From Siphonodentalium dalli (Eukaryota; Mollusca; Scaphopoda; Gadilida; Siphonodentaliidae), in NCBI GenBank assembly GCA_032622095.1, contig CP136063.1, forward strand, positions 218,071,982 through 218,135,981: a DNA stretch of 64,000 nucleotides. Reading direction: 5' to 3'. Position numbers and translations under genes: made by a program. Below, piece by piece: positions 22,544-34,736 of the stretch. Within the stretch, counting starts at the first letter, position 1, and every line of letters begins with the position of its first letter. A model generated the notes under the pieces. It saw only the letters and a program-made list of their open reading frames with translations, had not been told where the DNA came from and made no database searches.

Positions 22544-22609
22544 TTCAACACGGCCTTATACATGTTATGTGCTACATGTATGTGTAGTGAGTGTAGAAAT
22601 AAGAATAAC

Positions 22610-25120
22610 ATGGCAAGAGTTTCGAATTATAATTGCGTGCTAATACTCCTAGTGCTGACGGCGTGTTCAGTTCGCTGTGGAGGACAGTCACCATGCAATA
22701 TCTCTGAAAGCGGACGTGACGTTATTGCAGATTGTTCATTAAGGAATCTACAAGATGTTCCACAGGAACTACCTAGAACCACAACAATCTTAAAATTGTT
22801 TGGCAATAAGTTGGATGTCTTAAAATGGGGTGTTTTTTCAAACTTGACGGAACTGCGGGTATTAGATCTCAGTAATAATTCAATATCCATCATGCATTCA
22901 GGTTGTTTCGGTGGACTAGAACTCCTGCATTCGTTGAACCTCTCTTCCAACAGTTTGGTGATGAACGCAGAGACGTACGGTACAGACCTGTTTAAGCCTT
23001 TAATCAATTTACGATCGATTTCCCTCATCAATAACACACGGGAGGGTTATGACTATCCCGACGAAGCTCTATCCACGTTGAGTTCACTCAAGAGTCTATT
23101 TATTGATGGTATTCCAGAGAAAGAGTTCGGCTCAGGAATGGCGAAACTTGTGAATTTGACCACGCTATACATCTCTGGTGTTGGAAAAGCTGGTATATGT
23201 TCCATCAACAGATTGTCGTCGGGTTTCTTTCACAACATCAAACATCTAACCCATGTTACCCTAACCGGCTGCAATATAACTGCGATAGAGAATGAAACTT
23301 TCAGCAAAGTGCCACATATTTTATCATTGGATTTATCTTGGAATAATAATCTGACATTCTCTGGTTTTAGCCACGTGACATACGGATTGCGCAATTCAAA
23401 GATCCGGACACTTAAAATGGCGGGAGTTTATCCAAAGCATTCTCTCGGCACAATCTTGACACTTGAACACACCAGATACATGCGCAACATGTCGCTTATT
23501 GAACTTGACATAAGTTTCAATAGTTTGGAGTTGTTTGAAATGGGAGTGATTGTCGAAAACATTCCAAGGTCCATCGAAAGATTGGTTCTGGACGGTAACC
23601 GACTAATGATGGGAGGTTATTTAAATGAGTTGCCATGCCTTGAAAAACTACACGAACTAAATATCTCTGATCAAACATATTTCGATATCTTTACAAACGG
23701 TTATCCACATGACAGAAGATCGTATAATGTTCAGTTAAATTCTTCAAGTTCAAGTCCCTATAACTGTATTGCCTATACTAATTCCAACATTTTCCCTCCG
23801 TCGTTGAAGCGACTTCATTTAGAGAAGAATGGTATGCGGGGAGAAATCGGTCGCATTAATTTCACAGGAAATGTTGTTGAATATGTTAACATAAAAGGTA
23901 ATAGCTTATACAAATGGAGAGGACCGATCACTGGTGTTTCTCATCTTAAAACACTCGACTTGTCAAAAAACTATTGCGTGCATGTGAACATCACATTCTT
24001 CGAAAATATGATTCGGCTGAAGTATCTGACACTAGACTCAAACACATTGTATCAGATTAGTTACGATGTGAATGGAACGATTTTCAGTAAGTTAGCGGAC
24101 CTAGTAAAATTATCAATCAAACATAACAAAATATATGTTTTACATAGAAAATTATTACAGAATTTGGGTAAGCTACGAACGTTCGATTTCTATGACAACA
24201 CACTGTCAACATTTGATGCTGATTTGTCTGGAAATCCCTACCTATCTGTGCTGGACCTCAGATTCAATCGTATTTCGTGGATCTCAGAGAGAACAAGAAA
24301 CGATATGGATAAGCTCGGGTCCAATTTGACTTTGTATTTGGCTGATAATAGTCTAAAGTGCGTTTGCGCCGAAAGTAACATGAATCTGTTACAATGGCTC
24401 CATTCAACCAACGTTCAACTAAAAGAACTCGACAAATATCGATGTTATGACCACAATAATCGGCGAATGTTAATGACTGAGACCTATGCCAAACTGAAGA
24501 AAGAATGTTCGACAATTTCAACCACAACCATTATTTTATCGACAACTGGCGGATCTTTATTCATTTTGCTGATGGTGGCAGTTCTGGTGGCGTTTAAGTA
24601 TCGGTGGAGACTGAAGTATATATATTATCTACGCCGAGCAAGACATTCGAACGGATACGCATCGTTGAACGAATGCTACAATGACGAGACTTATGATGCA
24701 TTCATTTCCTACGCGGACGAAGATCGCATGTTCGTAAAAAACGACATTGTCGATAAACTCGAGACCGAGGCTGGGCTCAAACTGTGTATACACCACCGGG
24801 ATTTCATGCCTGGTCTTCCGATTGAGGATAACATTGCGAGTGCATTACGAAAAAGCAAGTGGATGGTTGTTCTTCTCACAAAATACTATGTAGCAAGCAA
24901 ATGGTGTATTTTCGAATTCAACATGGCGCGCGAGGAGTGCATGTACAACAACAGAGGGCGCATGCTAATCATGGTTGAGTACAAACCCATGCAGCGGGAG
25001 GAGTTACCTCCCGTGATTCAGGAAGAGAGGGCGTTTAACACGTATTCAGCATATCCACAGGGAAATGCAGACGACACGAGGTTCTGGAGACATCTCGTAC
25101 AATCGTTGAAGTCGAAATAA
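22610..25120 (+). CDS. Toll-like receptor, single-exon, one C-terminal cysteine cluster
   Basis: Cell-surface or endosomal innate immune receptor; the TIR domain would recruit MyD88-type adaptors. The 836 residues run: signal peptide about 1-25 (NYNCVLILLVLTACSVRCGG); N-terminal cap with CNISESGRDVIADC about 29-43; leucine-rich repeats about 50-575 with N-glycosylation sites; one C-terminal cap beginning KCVCAES (Cys584, Cys586) and closing at Cys633; membrane segment about 641-663; TIR domain 694-836. TIR box 1 is YDAFISYA (from 695), box 2 is RDFMPG (730-735, with the BB-loop proline at 734) and box 3 is FW (825-826); all are intact. The length is usual for the family. I prefer the ATG at 22610 (context AACATGG, then a clean signal peptide) over the in-frame ATG at 22562, which adds 16 Cys-rich residues. 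No intron is needed. Ligand unknown. Confidence 0.94.
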   Translation: MARVSNYNCVLILLVLTACSVRCGGQSPCNISESGRDVIADCSLRNLQDVPQELPRTTTILKLFGNKLDVLKWGVFSNLTELRVLDLSNNSISIMHSGCFGGLELLHSLNLSSNSLVMNAETYGTDLFKPLINLRSISLINNTREGYDYPDEALSTLSSLKSLFIDGIPEKEFGSGMAKLVNLTTLYISGVGKAGICSINRLSSGFFHNIKHLTHVTLTGCNITAIENETFSKVPHILSLDLSWNNNLTFSGFSHVTYGLRNSKIRTLKMAGVYPKHSLGTILTLEHTRYMRNMSLIELDISFNSLELFEMGVIVENIPRSIERLVLDGNRLMMGGYLNELPCLEKLHELNISDQTYFDIFTNGYPHDRRSYNVQLNSSSSSPYNCIAYTNSNIFPPSLKRLHLEKNGMRGEIGRINFTGNVVEYVNIKGNSLYKWRGPITGVSHLKTLDLSKNYCVHVNITFFENMIRLKYLTLDSNTLYQISYDVNGTIFSKLADLVKLSIKHNKIYVLHRKLLQNLGKLRTFDFYDNTLSTFDADLSGNPYLSVLDLRFNRISWISERTRNDMDKLGSNLTLYLADNSLKCVCAESNMNLLQWLHSTNVQLKELDKYRCYDHNNRRMLMTETYAKLKKECSTISTTTIILSTTGGSLFILLMVAVLVAFKYRWRLKYIYYLRRARHSNGYASLNECYNDETYDAFISYADEDRMFVKNDIVDKLETEAGLKLCIHHRDFMPGLPIEDNIASALRKSKWMVVLLTKYYVASKWCIFEFNMAREECMYNNRGRMLIMVEYKPMQREELPPVIQEERAFNTYSAYPQGNADDTRFWRHLVQSLKSK

Positions 25121-25160
25121 TGCATCCTACACACATCTAACCATCTTCTTTATCGTTTCA

Positions 25161-25560
25161 TTAACCCTTTACCCAACAAACCGGCCAAAACCGGCCAAAT
25201 AAAGCTTCAACAGCCTAAAATATCTTCGGTCTGTCTCAATAGAACCATACAAATATGGATATTATTGGAACCGGCTCCTTGACCACATTGTGATAGTTAC
25301 AGTTATGCCCTGTGCCAATGCATTCTCTTATATATGCGAGTCGACCATAGGTCGCCTCGCATATATAAGAGAATGCATTGGCCTAAAAAAAACTTTTTTT
25401 AACACTTTTTACCATTTTTTCTTACATTCTTTAACAATTTTATAATTTGTAATGTGTTAAGCCAATGCATTCTCTTATATATGCGAGGCGACCTATGGTC
25501 GACTCGCATATATAAGAGAATGCATTGGCACAGGGCCCTTCTGTTTGGGTAAACGGTTAA
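25161..25560. mobile_element. piggyBac-like MITE with two hairpins, TTAA-flanked
   Basis: Starts TTAACCCTTTACCCAACA and ends TGTTTGGGTAAACGGTTAA: imperfect inverted termini flanked by TTAA, the piggyBac target. Inside are two long hairpins built on CCAATGCATTCTCTTATATA (about 25314-25404 and 25462-25530), separated by an A/T-rich spacer. It begins 40 bases after the receptor stop codon. Related pieces lie at 28671-28850 and 36236-36430. Confidence 0.8.
25198..25203 (+). terminator. candidate poly(A) signal for the receptor gene
   Basis: AATAAA 78 bases after the stop codon, the first on this strand. It lies inside the left end of the MITE at 25161-25560, so the transposon may supply the mRNA 3' end. 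Confidence 0.5.
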
Positions 25561-27353
25561 ACCGCTCTCATAGAGCAACCACACTAATCAAACGTGTGTA
25601 GGAAGTTAATTAATGAACAAATGTCGCATGTACGAAATAAAGTTGAATTTGAATGCCTGAATGAAATTAACGAATATACATTGAAGAAAGCCATGCACCT
25701 AATACGAACACGATTATAGACAGCGAAAGAGCCTGAATTGGGTTGGCGATTATATAGCGATTGATATTCAATCGCAGTAACACGTGTCACACACGAGGGT
25801 TGGATTATATCTCGAAATGACTATCCAAAGTTAATCGGAAGGGTGATAACTCTATATAGAATGAATTTGTAACGGAGATTTGTATGAAATAATTTACAAC
25901 ACCACAAGTGATCAACTTTTGTCGTACATAAGTCAAATGCTCCTATCGGCGGGGTAGTTGGGCTTGGTGGAGGTTAGGGGAACCCCCGTTTAAAAAAAAA
26001 AAAAAACTCATCCTAAACTCAATCCTAACCGAGTTGCACGTGTTACTGCGATTGAATATCAATTTGATTCTTAGATATGGACTTTGTTTTTCTTGGACCA
26101 TTGCCTGTAAATTTAATTTTTGTAAATCTCAATAAAGTTCACATTTTGTATTTCTAACATAATCCACCATGAAGTATACGCTTAAAATGTTGCATCAATG
26201 GGCATTGTTTCTGTAATTTCCAATACACATGAACAGAATCCTTTATTTCGACTCTATCAAATTTTGGAAAAATTGGGTCCACAAAGCCTTTAAGGCTGAA
26301 TTTGTAATTGTTGCATGGTATATAGTGGTGCAAAAAGACATACATACAGAATCCTGTAAATGTGCAAAAAGACACACAGGATCAACAGGCCCCTGGGGAA
26401 AATTAATTAAATACCAATATAGACTATTACCAGTGTAAACCTTCCAATGATCGATTTATGCTAAAACCACACCAACTATTAAAATCCTACTAAATTCTAG
26501 AAATCGATAAGTGCAGCCAAAATATCATCAGGTGTGTCTTATTGGCATTAAAACTCCCTTTCATTTGACATATAACTCGGCGATATTGAACGAATCGAAG
26601 TCGAGATATTCTATCGCAAACTAGTGAAATCTACCGAAGAAATCGGGTCGTCAATCTCCCTGTCCGCTCAGAGGCCTTTGACCTAGTTATAATATCAATA
26701 TTTTGAGCAATTATTTGTCGCGAACGTGTACTTAAACGCGATGACATAACCTATACATGCTTATATATGTTCCGCAAGCCATTCCGAAGCCATCCATATA
26801 TACATTTTTTATTTCATCCGATGCGTTTGTGCCAAATTTTTCAACTTTATTCATCAAACCAATTCCAGAAACAAAACGTGTCTGCAACTGGCAGCAAATT
26901 TTGACCGGCTTGCTGACTGACAATAATAACAAATGATGGCTTGAAAAAATCATTATGCATAGATATCTGAATATCTTGAATTATTAATTTTCTCTGTACC
27001 AAAAAGTTTATCTGATTTAAAAACAGAAGTGAACTTGAAAGTATAGTTAAATAATTGGAATTTGCTTTAATACAATATTAAAATTCTGGGAATTCCACGT
27101 GGCCTTGACCCGTGCATTCTTGATTTACTTTCGCTTTCAATATTTACTTCCAGTCGCAGACACGTCTTGTTACACTACGGCAAGGTATGGAGATAAGGAT
27201 ATGTGTCCACTGTCTATTTACATATATACATTTGGTCAACGTGGCTCATCTAGAATATAAACTTGATATTTGAAATACATATATATAGACTCAAATATAA
27301 CATCTCTATAACGTTACACATTTATGATATCATTGCACCAAAAAATAATATAC
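25561..27353. other. unassigned stretch with a small foldback
   Basis: GATATTCAATCGCAGTAACACGTG near 25765-25788 has its inverse at about 26037-26060, giving a ~300-bp foldback with arms of roughly 30 bp. An A run lies at 25992. AATAAAG near 26131 could be a poly(A) signal of some retroelement. No gene supported. Confidence 0.5.
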
Positions 27354-27949
27354 CTTCCTAAGGGTATATTTACATTGCTGTAGATCTGTATACAGATCTG
27401 TGTGAAGTCACGTGTCGCAGATTACTGTGATCACAACATGATTACTGATAATGAACGCGCGCTCACCAGTACTCTGGCAATTGACAATTCACCATGAGTC
27501 GTGTCAGTTTAGACCAGACAAAACATGAATCAACTATCAGCAGTTTATTCTTACACCAGTTGATAATGGTTCGAAGAAAGAATGAAAGGCGCATGAGAAC
27601 AAATCACATATGAATACAAAATACACAAGTGTACATGTACACAAATAGAAATAGGGCTACTTCATCTACCAGTACACAGGTCCTCGCTTACACAGTGTGA
27701 AATACGTGGGTTGAAATGACAAAGAAAGATTAAGTGTGCACATTCGCCAAACCCGAGTAACAATTAATCAAATCAGATTTGCCTGTCGCAATGCCTCGGT
27801 GTTGACCGTGACTTATAACGGACACGATTTTTGCTCACACGAACGAATACCGTTTTCTTTCTGTGTGCATTTCTATATCAACCCGTTTACACTAGTGTGC
27901 GTGTAGAACTGTATACATATCTACAGCAATGTAAACACACCCTAAGTCA
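27354..27949. mobile_element. candidate TIR element
   Basis: The left end CTAAGGGTATATTTACATTG and the inverse of the right end CTTAGGGTGTGTTTACATTG match over about 45 bp, on through GCTGTAGAT. No clear target duplication is visible and no transposase is encoded, so superfamily is open. Confidence 0.5.
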
Positions 27950-28103
27950 ATTAAATTCCTTTATAATATGTCGTATTAATATACATAGCCGGCGATATAA
28001 CTGTTTGTCTTTTGTATTTAGCAATTCGCTCATGACTATAACATTTCTGTGAATTCTTTCGGCAGTATGCGGTTTCTAAGTACATTCAATTTTACACACT
28101 TAA

Positions 28104-28575
28104 AGGTACTCAATCCGATAAAACTCCTCTCAATTACTATTTCAATGGCTTCGGGGGTCAAAAATATTTGATTCGAGTCGAGGAAGTCACCCATCAAAGC
28201 TCAGAATTGTTAGATATCGATTTTAGAAATCTATTATTTTTCATTATCGGGAATTCTTTCTGGCCCAGAAGACAGTCAAAATTTCGTTATTATTACCACT
28301 TGATTATAGAGTTATCCATCCTTGTCTGTTTGAATAGAGTTTTGGCGTAAAATCTCGAGCAGGTTACCAAATTGACGGCAGTTATTAGTACTCATCTCGA
28401 GCAATTAACAAATTTCTAAAATCAATATCTAATAACTTTGTTTGATGGGTTCCTCGACTCGAATCAAATATTTTTTACCCCCAAAGCCAAATAAATAGTA
28501 ATATAGGACCCTCTGATTGGATTGTTGTTGTTGGAATCTGTTGAGATGGGGACCCTCTTTACGGATTGAGTACCT
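28104..28575 (+). mobile_element. TTAA foldback MITE (family D), copy 1
   Basis: Starts AGGTACTCAATCCG and ends CGGATTGAGTACCT, flanked by TTAA on both sides. The two halves are diverged inverse copies of each other (GGCTTCGGGGGT...GATTCGAGTCGAGGAA on the left, TTCCTCGACTCGAATC on the right), so the element folds back along most of its length. No coding sequence. Target and termini suit a piggyBac- or Kolobok-type transposase; this is inference. Confidence 0.88.
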
Positions 28576-28670
28576 TTAAAACAAGTATATATAGTGGAAT
28601 TCATCGCCAACGATTAATGGAGAGCATGGCTTGCAAATACGATCTTCGATATCAATGTCTTCCCATTACT

Positions 28671-28850
28671 TTAACCCTTTGAGTGCCAGGGGCCGATCTC
28701 ATCGGCCCTAAACCTACAAAATAAGTCTGTTAAAGAATATAAGAATAAATTATTAAAATTGTAAAAAAAAAAGAAGAAAAAAAAAGCAACAACAAATTGT
28801 TAGGCCAATGCATTCTCTTATATATGCGAGGCACAGGGTATATGGGTTGA
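28671..28850 (+). mobile_element. partial relative of the MITE at 25161
   Basis: Begins TTAACCCTTTGAGTGCC with a GGGCCGATCTCATCGGCCC hairpin. It ends with the same CCAATGCATTCTCTTATATA hairpin arm plus GGCACAGGG found in the copy next to the receptor gene. The right terminus is missing. Confidence 0.6.
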
Positions 28851-28980
28851 TACAAAAATCCACATCGGCTGGGAGTTGTGGTTGCACGTTCGGAATTTAG
28901 ATAATATAACTATGTCGTTTCCATTACTATACCATCTAGATAGTCTTCAAAGTGGATGAATGTGAAAAATGCACCACTAA

Positions 28981-29493
28981 AGATGCATTATCTAAATTAC
29001 TATTTATTTGGCTTCGGGGATAAAAAAAAAGATACATAATCCGAATTAACGCTCGCAAATTACTATTTCCTTGGCTTCGGGGGTAAAAATATTTTATTCG
29101 AGTCGAGGAACCCACTCATCAAAGCTCAGAGTTATCAGATATCGATTTTTGAAATCTTTTATTTCCAGATATGTACTTTTTACCACCTGGCAAATATTCG
29201 TCGAACCAACAGTTTTGGATCAAATTGCGAATGAAGATTGATAACTCTAAAATCAAATGGCTTTGTATGTCAGATATTTGATAATCATGCAGGCCAAATT
29301 TCGTTGAACAACATGTTGATAAATAACATTTTTTGGGGAAATTTTATACCATAGATGACAGTAGTTAGAACTATGTTGTTGTAATTAATCGATTCTTATA
29401 GCTAAAGCGTATTTTGAAGAGATGTTGTTGTTGTTGTTGTTGTTGTTGTTGGAACTTGGTGATATGGGGACCGTCTGCTCGGATTGAGTAACT
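28981..29493 (+). mobile_element. TTAA foldback MITE (family D), copy 2
   Basis: The left end is a variant starting AGATGCAT with a short internal duplication of GGCTTCGGGG. The right end reads CGGATTGAGTAACT followed by TTAA. A (GTT)n run of about nine units lies at 29422-29450, an expansion of the TTGTTGTTG seen in other copies. Confidence 0.75.
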
Positions 29494-29658
29494 TTAAACT
29501 ATAATGGTCAACATACGGTCGACAAATCGGCTGTGTCATTTCGCAGACCACGACGTATGAAGGAAGGAAAAAGTAATCAAACAGTCCTTCATTCATAACG
29601 AACAAGTCACCGATAAACAAATGAGAATGATTTCGTCAAAGTGAGTCACTTTAATTAA

Positions 29659-30110
29659 AAGTACTCAATCCGATTCGATGGTCCCCATCAGATTCCAACA
29701 ACAACAACAACATTTTTTGAAATGCTGCTTCAGTTATCAGAATCGGGTACTTGCCAAAAATAATGCTAACCACAGTCAACTATAGTATAAAATTTCCCAA
29801 AACCTGTTATTTGTCAACATTTTGTTCTACGAAATTTTGCCGGTTTGTCAAATATCTGACACAAAAAGCCACTTGATTTTGGATTTATCCATCTTCATCC
29901 GCAATTTGTTCCGAGACCGTCTTCTCGTCGACTTTACTGGGCCACTGAAAATTATTGGTGGTAAAAATAATAGATTTCAAAAATCGATATCTGATCACTC
30001 TGAGCTTTGATGGGTGGGTTCCTCGACTCGAATCAAACATTTTTTACTCCTGATTCCAAGGAAATAGTAATTTGCGAGCGTTAATTCGGATTATGCATCT
30101 TTAATTTATC
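29659..30110 (-). mobile_element. TTAA foldback MITE (family D), copy 3
   Basis: TTAA precedes AAGTACTCAATCCG, and TTAA follows GGATTATGCATCT at the right. The right end belongs to the variant subfamily shared with 44187-44630. The body is in reverse orientation relative to copy 1. Confidence 0.8.
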
Positions 30111-30171
30111 TGAAATAATGGCGTTGTGTTCTGGAAATTATGATCCAAAATGTATTGAAATACCTTAGTAC

Positions 30172-30472
30172 AAGCCTTGAAATAGTGTGTCTGTCATTTG
30201 CAGAAAGAGGTCCCCAGAGGGTGAATTTAGTGACGCTACCCAGCACAGCGTGCTAGCATCACGAGGGCCCAGCAGAATGAGGTCCCCAGAGGGTGAGTTT
30301 AATGACGCTACCCAGCACAGCGGGCTATAGCGTCACGAGGCCTCAGCAGAATGAGGTTCCCAGAGGATAAAATTGGTGAAGCTAGCCCGCCGTGCGGGAT
30401 AGCGTCACTAAATTCACCATAATTATGGTGACCTAATTCGGCAAATGACAGACACACTATATTAAGGCTTGG
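30172..30472. mobile_element. MITE with two internal ~87-bp repeats
   Basis: AAGCCTTGAAATAGTGTGTC and the inverse of GACACACTATATTAAGGCTT form termini of about 35 bp, continuing through TGTCATTTGC. Inside, AATGAGGTCCCCAGAGGGTG introduces repeated blocks with ACGCTACCCAGCACAGCG. A related block occurs at about 62405-62530. Confidence 0.65.
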
Positions 30473-30529
30473 TTGAGTAAGTTTGTTTGCTCAGTGTGAG
30501 GCGAAACACAGTGTTTCAAATCACTTTAA

Positions 30530-31765
30530 GGGCGCGTACACATGGCGGGCAAGAAAATATCAGGTATGCCCCATGTGACTTACTTGACCAATTAAATAAA
30601 TAATACCGGAAAATATCCGACGAAGACAGCGCGCTGATATTTTATCGCCAGTTGGTGATATGTGTTCACCTTGAATGGTGGCCATCGGTATCCGTTAACT
30701 AATCTATATGAGGGACACGCTGGTAACCGTTCACGCACTCGAGTTATGATCCATCAATATTATCGCCTGTTTCAACAATTGAGTTCGTAATTCCATTTTG
30801 GATTGTTTGACATAATCGCTGAGCTATTATATGGATATGTGTGGAGACATATATATTTTGAAGGTTTCAGCTGACAGAGGATGTCCGTGGATTTCCAACT
30901 GCACCCCCTCTTGAATGATGAATCGACCCAAAGACCCAAGATCACATAATTTAATTTGCACACCTCCCATCGTCTTTGAATTTCCCATCTGGTACCTCAC
31001 ATGTCTTGAATTTTGACTGGACACCGGGGGGGGGGGGCCTAGAAGAAATTCCAAACCAATATTTTGACCAAAGTAGGAAGAAATGCAAATGTTGGTCTAA
31101 AACCACTAATTTCACATACATTAATGGTTGAAAAATCAGACTCAATTTCAAACCATTTTTGGTGTGAAATTTCCAACTAATATTGTTTCCAACTGGTGAA
31201 AAATTTGGCCATAGTTGGCGGGGGTCTCATGTCCCCACATGCACCCATGTAAGTTCGGTAACGTAATGTACACCACAGCCCCATGCACCAAGAAACAATC
31301 TCCTGAAAACTTCATATGGGGTCTCAATGGGGGTGGGGTCATCCGATTTGCCACAAAACCATAATAACATTTGTCACCCCACATATGCATACACTATGAA
31401 ATTATAACATTTTCAAATTTCCAAATAACGTGACCACTTTCTCATTATGCAGAATGTCTTTATGCATGAGATCAGCAACGTTGCTACAGGTCGGTGGGAG
31501 CCTAATCCCACCCGACTTCGGTAATACGTGTCAACAGTTGGAAATTTCACAAAGCTATGAATTGCCAAAATGGACTATAGGTTATTTACCGGACGCAATT
31601 CACTTGAACCAGCATGACTAATACTGTTCTGATTGAGCTCAATCAACGCCGTCTAAACCGCCGCGTTCTCACGGGCGTAATCTTTGCAGCAAGAAAATAT
31701 CAGTGTGCAATTTGACCTGATATTTTCTTGCAGATATTTTCTTGCAGCTTCATGTGTACGCGCCC
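30530..31765. mobile_element. PIF/Harbinger-like element, TSD TAA
   Basis: GGGCGCGTACACATG at the left end is inverted as CATGTGTACGCGCCC at the right. TAA flanks both sides (30527-30529, 31766-31768). Inner subterminal AAGAAAATATCAGG also has inverse copies near 31719-31745. The body includes a G run near 31026 and sequence related to the units at 63287-63930. No transposase is visible. Confidence 0.78.
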
Positions 31766-31768
31766 TAA

Positions 31769-33611
31769 ATGCATGTTCATTAACAGCGTAACTTTGATAC
31801 TGATAATGCTTTATTCTCTCATCCAAGTAAATACATTACATATTACATAAAGGATATTGAGATATTTAACTAGAAGTATATATACAATAGACATATATAG
31901 CAATATATATAATAGATATGTGCATATGGTTCCGGGTCGATGGCATGTTGAAGCTCGATGAATATAATCGCAGTTTAATTCTGACACCACTATACTAGCG
32001 TATTGTCGTCCGAAGTAAATATATCGTACTGTCGTGTGAAACCTTGTTGGATGGAGTAAACTAATCGATCGCAACGCGGTAATTTATATATAAAAAAGTA
32101 TCATTGACACCAAGATTAGACAGACGACGCGATGAAGCACCATTTATATCGGAAGTAAATAATCAAGAAGTGTTTGCTTTCAGATAACCGCATAAATGTT
32201 GATTCGAGCTTTGCATTGTCTATTGTTTTCTGCCTCACAAACAATGCCGCCATAAATATACTTTTGAATATGTTTCCGGGATTCCGGATTGCAAACCTGT
32301 GGTTTCAGAATCAGAATCAGAATCAGAATACTTTATTTCATGACATAACATAGTATATAAAATATAAACATAGACAAACATAACAAACATTTCTTCAAAT
32401 ATTTGTTTTCAAATTTTAGTTTCAGTCGCTATGTCAGATCCAAACTGCAAGGCAGAGTTAAGATCCTTCGCCATGCTGGTCTGACCACTGCCACCACGTA
32501 CACAGAATGTGAGGAAATATCTCATTTAAAGTGATGTGAAACACTCCGGTAGGGTGATCAAATAGAAATGGAGAATAATCTTACACAAAGTGGTATTTTT
32601 TACAAATATTATATCCAAATTGACAACAAACACCATCATTCTTATATATTAATTAAATACAGTGACTCTCGGTGGCGAAATCGTTTTCGTTAGCTTATCG
32701 CATATAGTAGCGTCCCGAATCGAGAAGTAAATTACAAATGTGCGTAGTTCAGACGACGATTTCTATGGAGTGGTAAGATCGATTTGTTTGAAATTTTCGG
32801 CGATGTTACTAGAATGCTATATTCCTCCAGTTAGCATAGCGCCTGAATACTAAGTTATTAGTTTCACGCATGCCCGAATATAAGTACATAATATGTCTTT
32901 AAGATGCATGGTCAGTTAAAATTCATTCTGCATTATTCTGAGAAAGTGGACTATCCGTATCCATTGGAAACTTGCTAGATCCAATCATAACGGATTGTAA
33001 CCGACAAAAATATACCTTTATTGTCCTCCATGATATGAAGAGTACATTATACATTCAAAATATTAGTCAGGCAACATATAAACGCGTATAACCTATCAAT
33101 CTGCACAAGGCACACACGCAATTAAATTAACTTATGATGACGATCACTCGCGACTGACGACATTGTCAGTTTTATGGACGACGAAGACCACCATAGAGGG
33201 TTCAATGGGAAATCACCACAGATTAGTCCAGATTCACGAATTATTTTACTTCCCATAACATGTGTGTGAATCACAAATCCCTGCGCTAAACGGCCTTTGT
33301 TTGTGTATTTCATTTACTGAGCCACAGGGGGGGGGGGGGGGCTGGGAGGTGAGGGGGTGGATGGGTCATTTTTTATCTGGGATATGACACGTAGCGAGTC
33401 GTTAAAACGAGTAAAAATAAAAATTAATAAATATATAAATTTCAAACGAGCGCGCCATTATATCAAACGCATTGCTATTGATATATGTAACGTACGCGCC
33501 CGTTTTAAATTTAGATTTTTAACGACACGTGGGATAATAGTCAGAAAAATGTATTACTGAATGGATCAACCCTTTTTAAGCGTAAGACAAAATTGATGTA
33601 CGACAATAGGA
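31769..33611. other. unassigned stretch with LINE-type 3' tail
   Basis: About 32308-32331 reads (AATCAG)n then AATACTTTATTT: on the minus strand this is AATAAAGTATT followed by (CTGATT)n, a tail typical of CR1/L2-type elements. Sequence right of it may be that element's 3' UTR. About 32920-33000 resembles 15810-15890 (shared CATTCTGCATTATTCTGAGAAA). A G run lies at 33327-33342. Confidence 0.5.
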
Positions 33612-33619
33612 TTTTTTCT

Positions 33620-34728
33620 AGAGGTGCCACGAGTATTGATTTTGATAATCCATAATCGGTCGTCAATAATCGACTATAATCGATTAATCGTACCTAATAT
33701 TAATAACATCAGTAGAAGTATTCCGTAATGTGGCCTATTGCCATATATTGGTTGGGTGCTGGTTAACTGCTATCGATGCTTGTTTGGTACATCGGCTGAT
33801 GTAATTTGTATGTTAATAAAGTGCATAATAAACCACCGGTAATGACTAATGAGCACAATGTGTTCAATACGAGCACAGTTCTCGGCGATGTCATGGTTAT
33901 AATATTTGTGAGTTCATTGGAACCAAAATAGCGATTAATTTAATAGCCAAACATACAAGCAATATGAAAGTAGGAATGCACGACAGACCGACGGTGGTTC
34001 CCGGGGGAATCTAATGTTACGGAAACTATAAGTTTCAGCAAACTTCTAGAGCGTGGATAACAATCACAAAGGTGGGCCCCTGTCCGCAATTTCAGGACTC
34101 AGAACAAGTTAAGTATTTGATAATGGTCAATTTCATTCAGCAGTCACCACACAATAAGCGATAGCCTGTACTAGTAACATCTAAGTATACTTATACAAAC
34201 AGAGTATACTTGCTGCAAATGACACAGCGGAGAATATCGCTGATTAAAATGCCGTAGGTTCCCTGGTTTCGAGAGAATGTCAATCAACTCCCCTTTGGTC
34301 CAATGAGATTCAAGGGCGAGTGCCTTCAGTTCATTGACAGTCAGCCCAATTCAAAGACATAGTGTCGCCATTCTTGTACAAATATACAACCACATCGGCA
34401 TATATAAGTTCAGAGCTGCAGTGCCGCCAATTTGAAGAATATACAACGACCCGAAGAGTAACCATGTCGCATCACCAAATGAACTACCGACTGTTTGCAA
34501 CATCAGTTAGTAGTACTCATGTTGTCGGAATCTCTTTGATACATGATCAAAGGTTGTTAACCCCTCGGTTGTATATTAGACAGTGTAAAACAATCACGTT
34601 ATTCAACAATAACTCGCATTTTCCAACGTCCGAAATAAATAACGCAGATTAATCGACGATGGAAATGGTAATCGATTATCCACTGTATCAACGGTTCATC
34701 GATTATACGATTAATCATGGCACCCCTA
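33620..34728. mobile_element. hAT element, non-autonomous, TSD ATTTTTTC
   Basis: TAGAGGTGCCACGAG at the left pairs with the inverse of ATGGCACCCCTA at the right. An exact 8-bp target duplication ATTTTTTC flanks it (33612-33619, 34729-34736). Subterminal regions are rich in ATCGATTAATCG-type sequence. At 1109 bp, with no transposase-like frame, it is non-autonomous. Confidence 0.9.
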
Positions 34729-34736
34729 ATTTTTTC

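Noticed and set aside
22562-22609. Upstream in-frame ATG of the Toll-like receptor as the start
   Set aside because: It would put 16 Cys-rich residues before the signal peptide. The ATG at 22610 has better context and starts a standard signal sequence.
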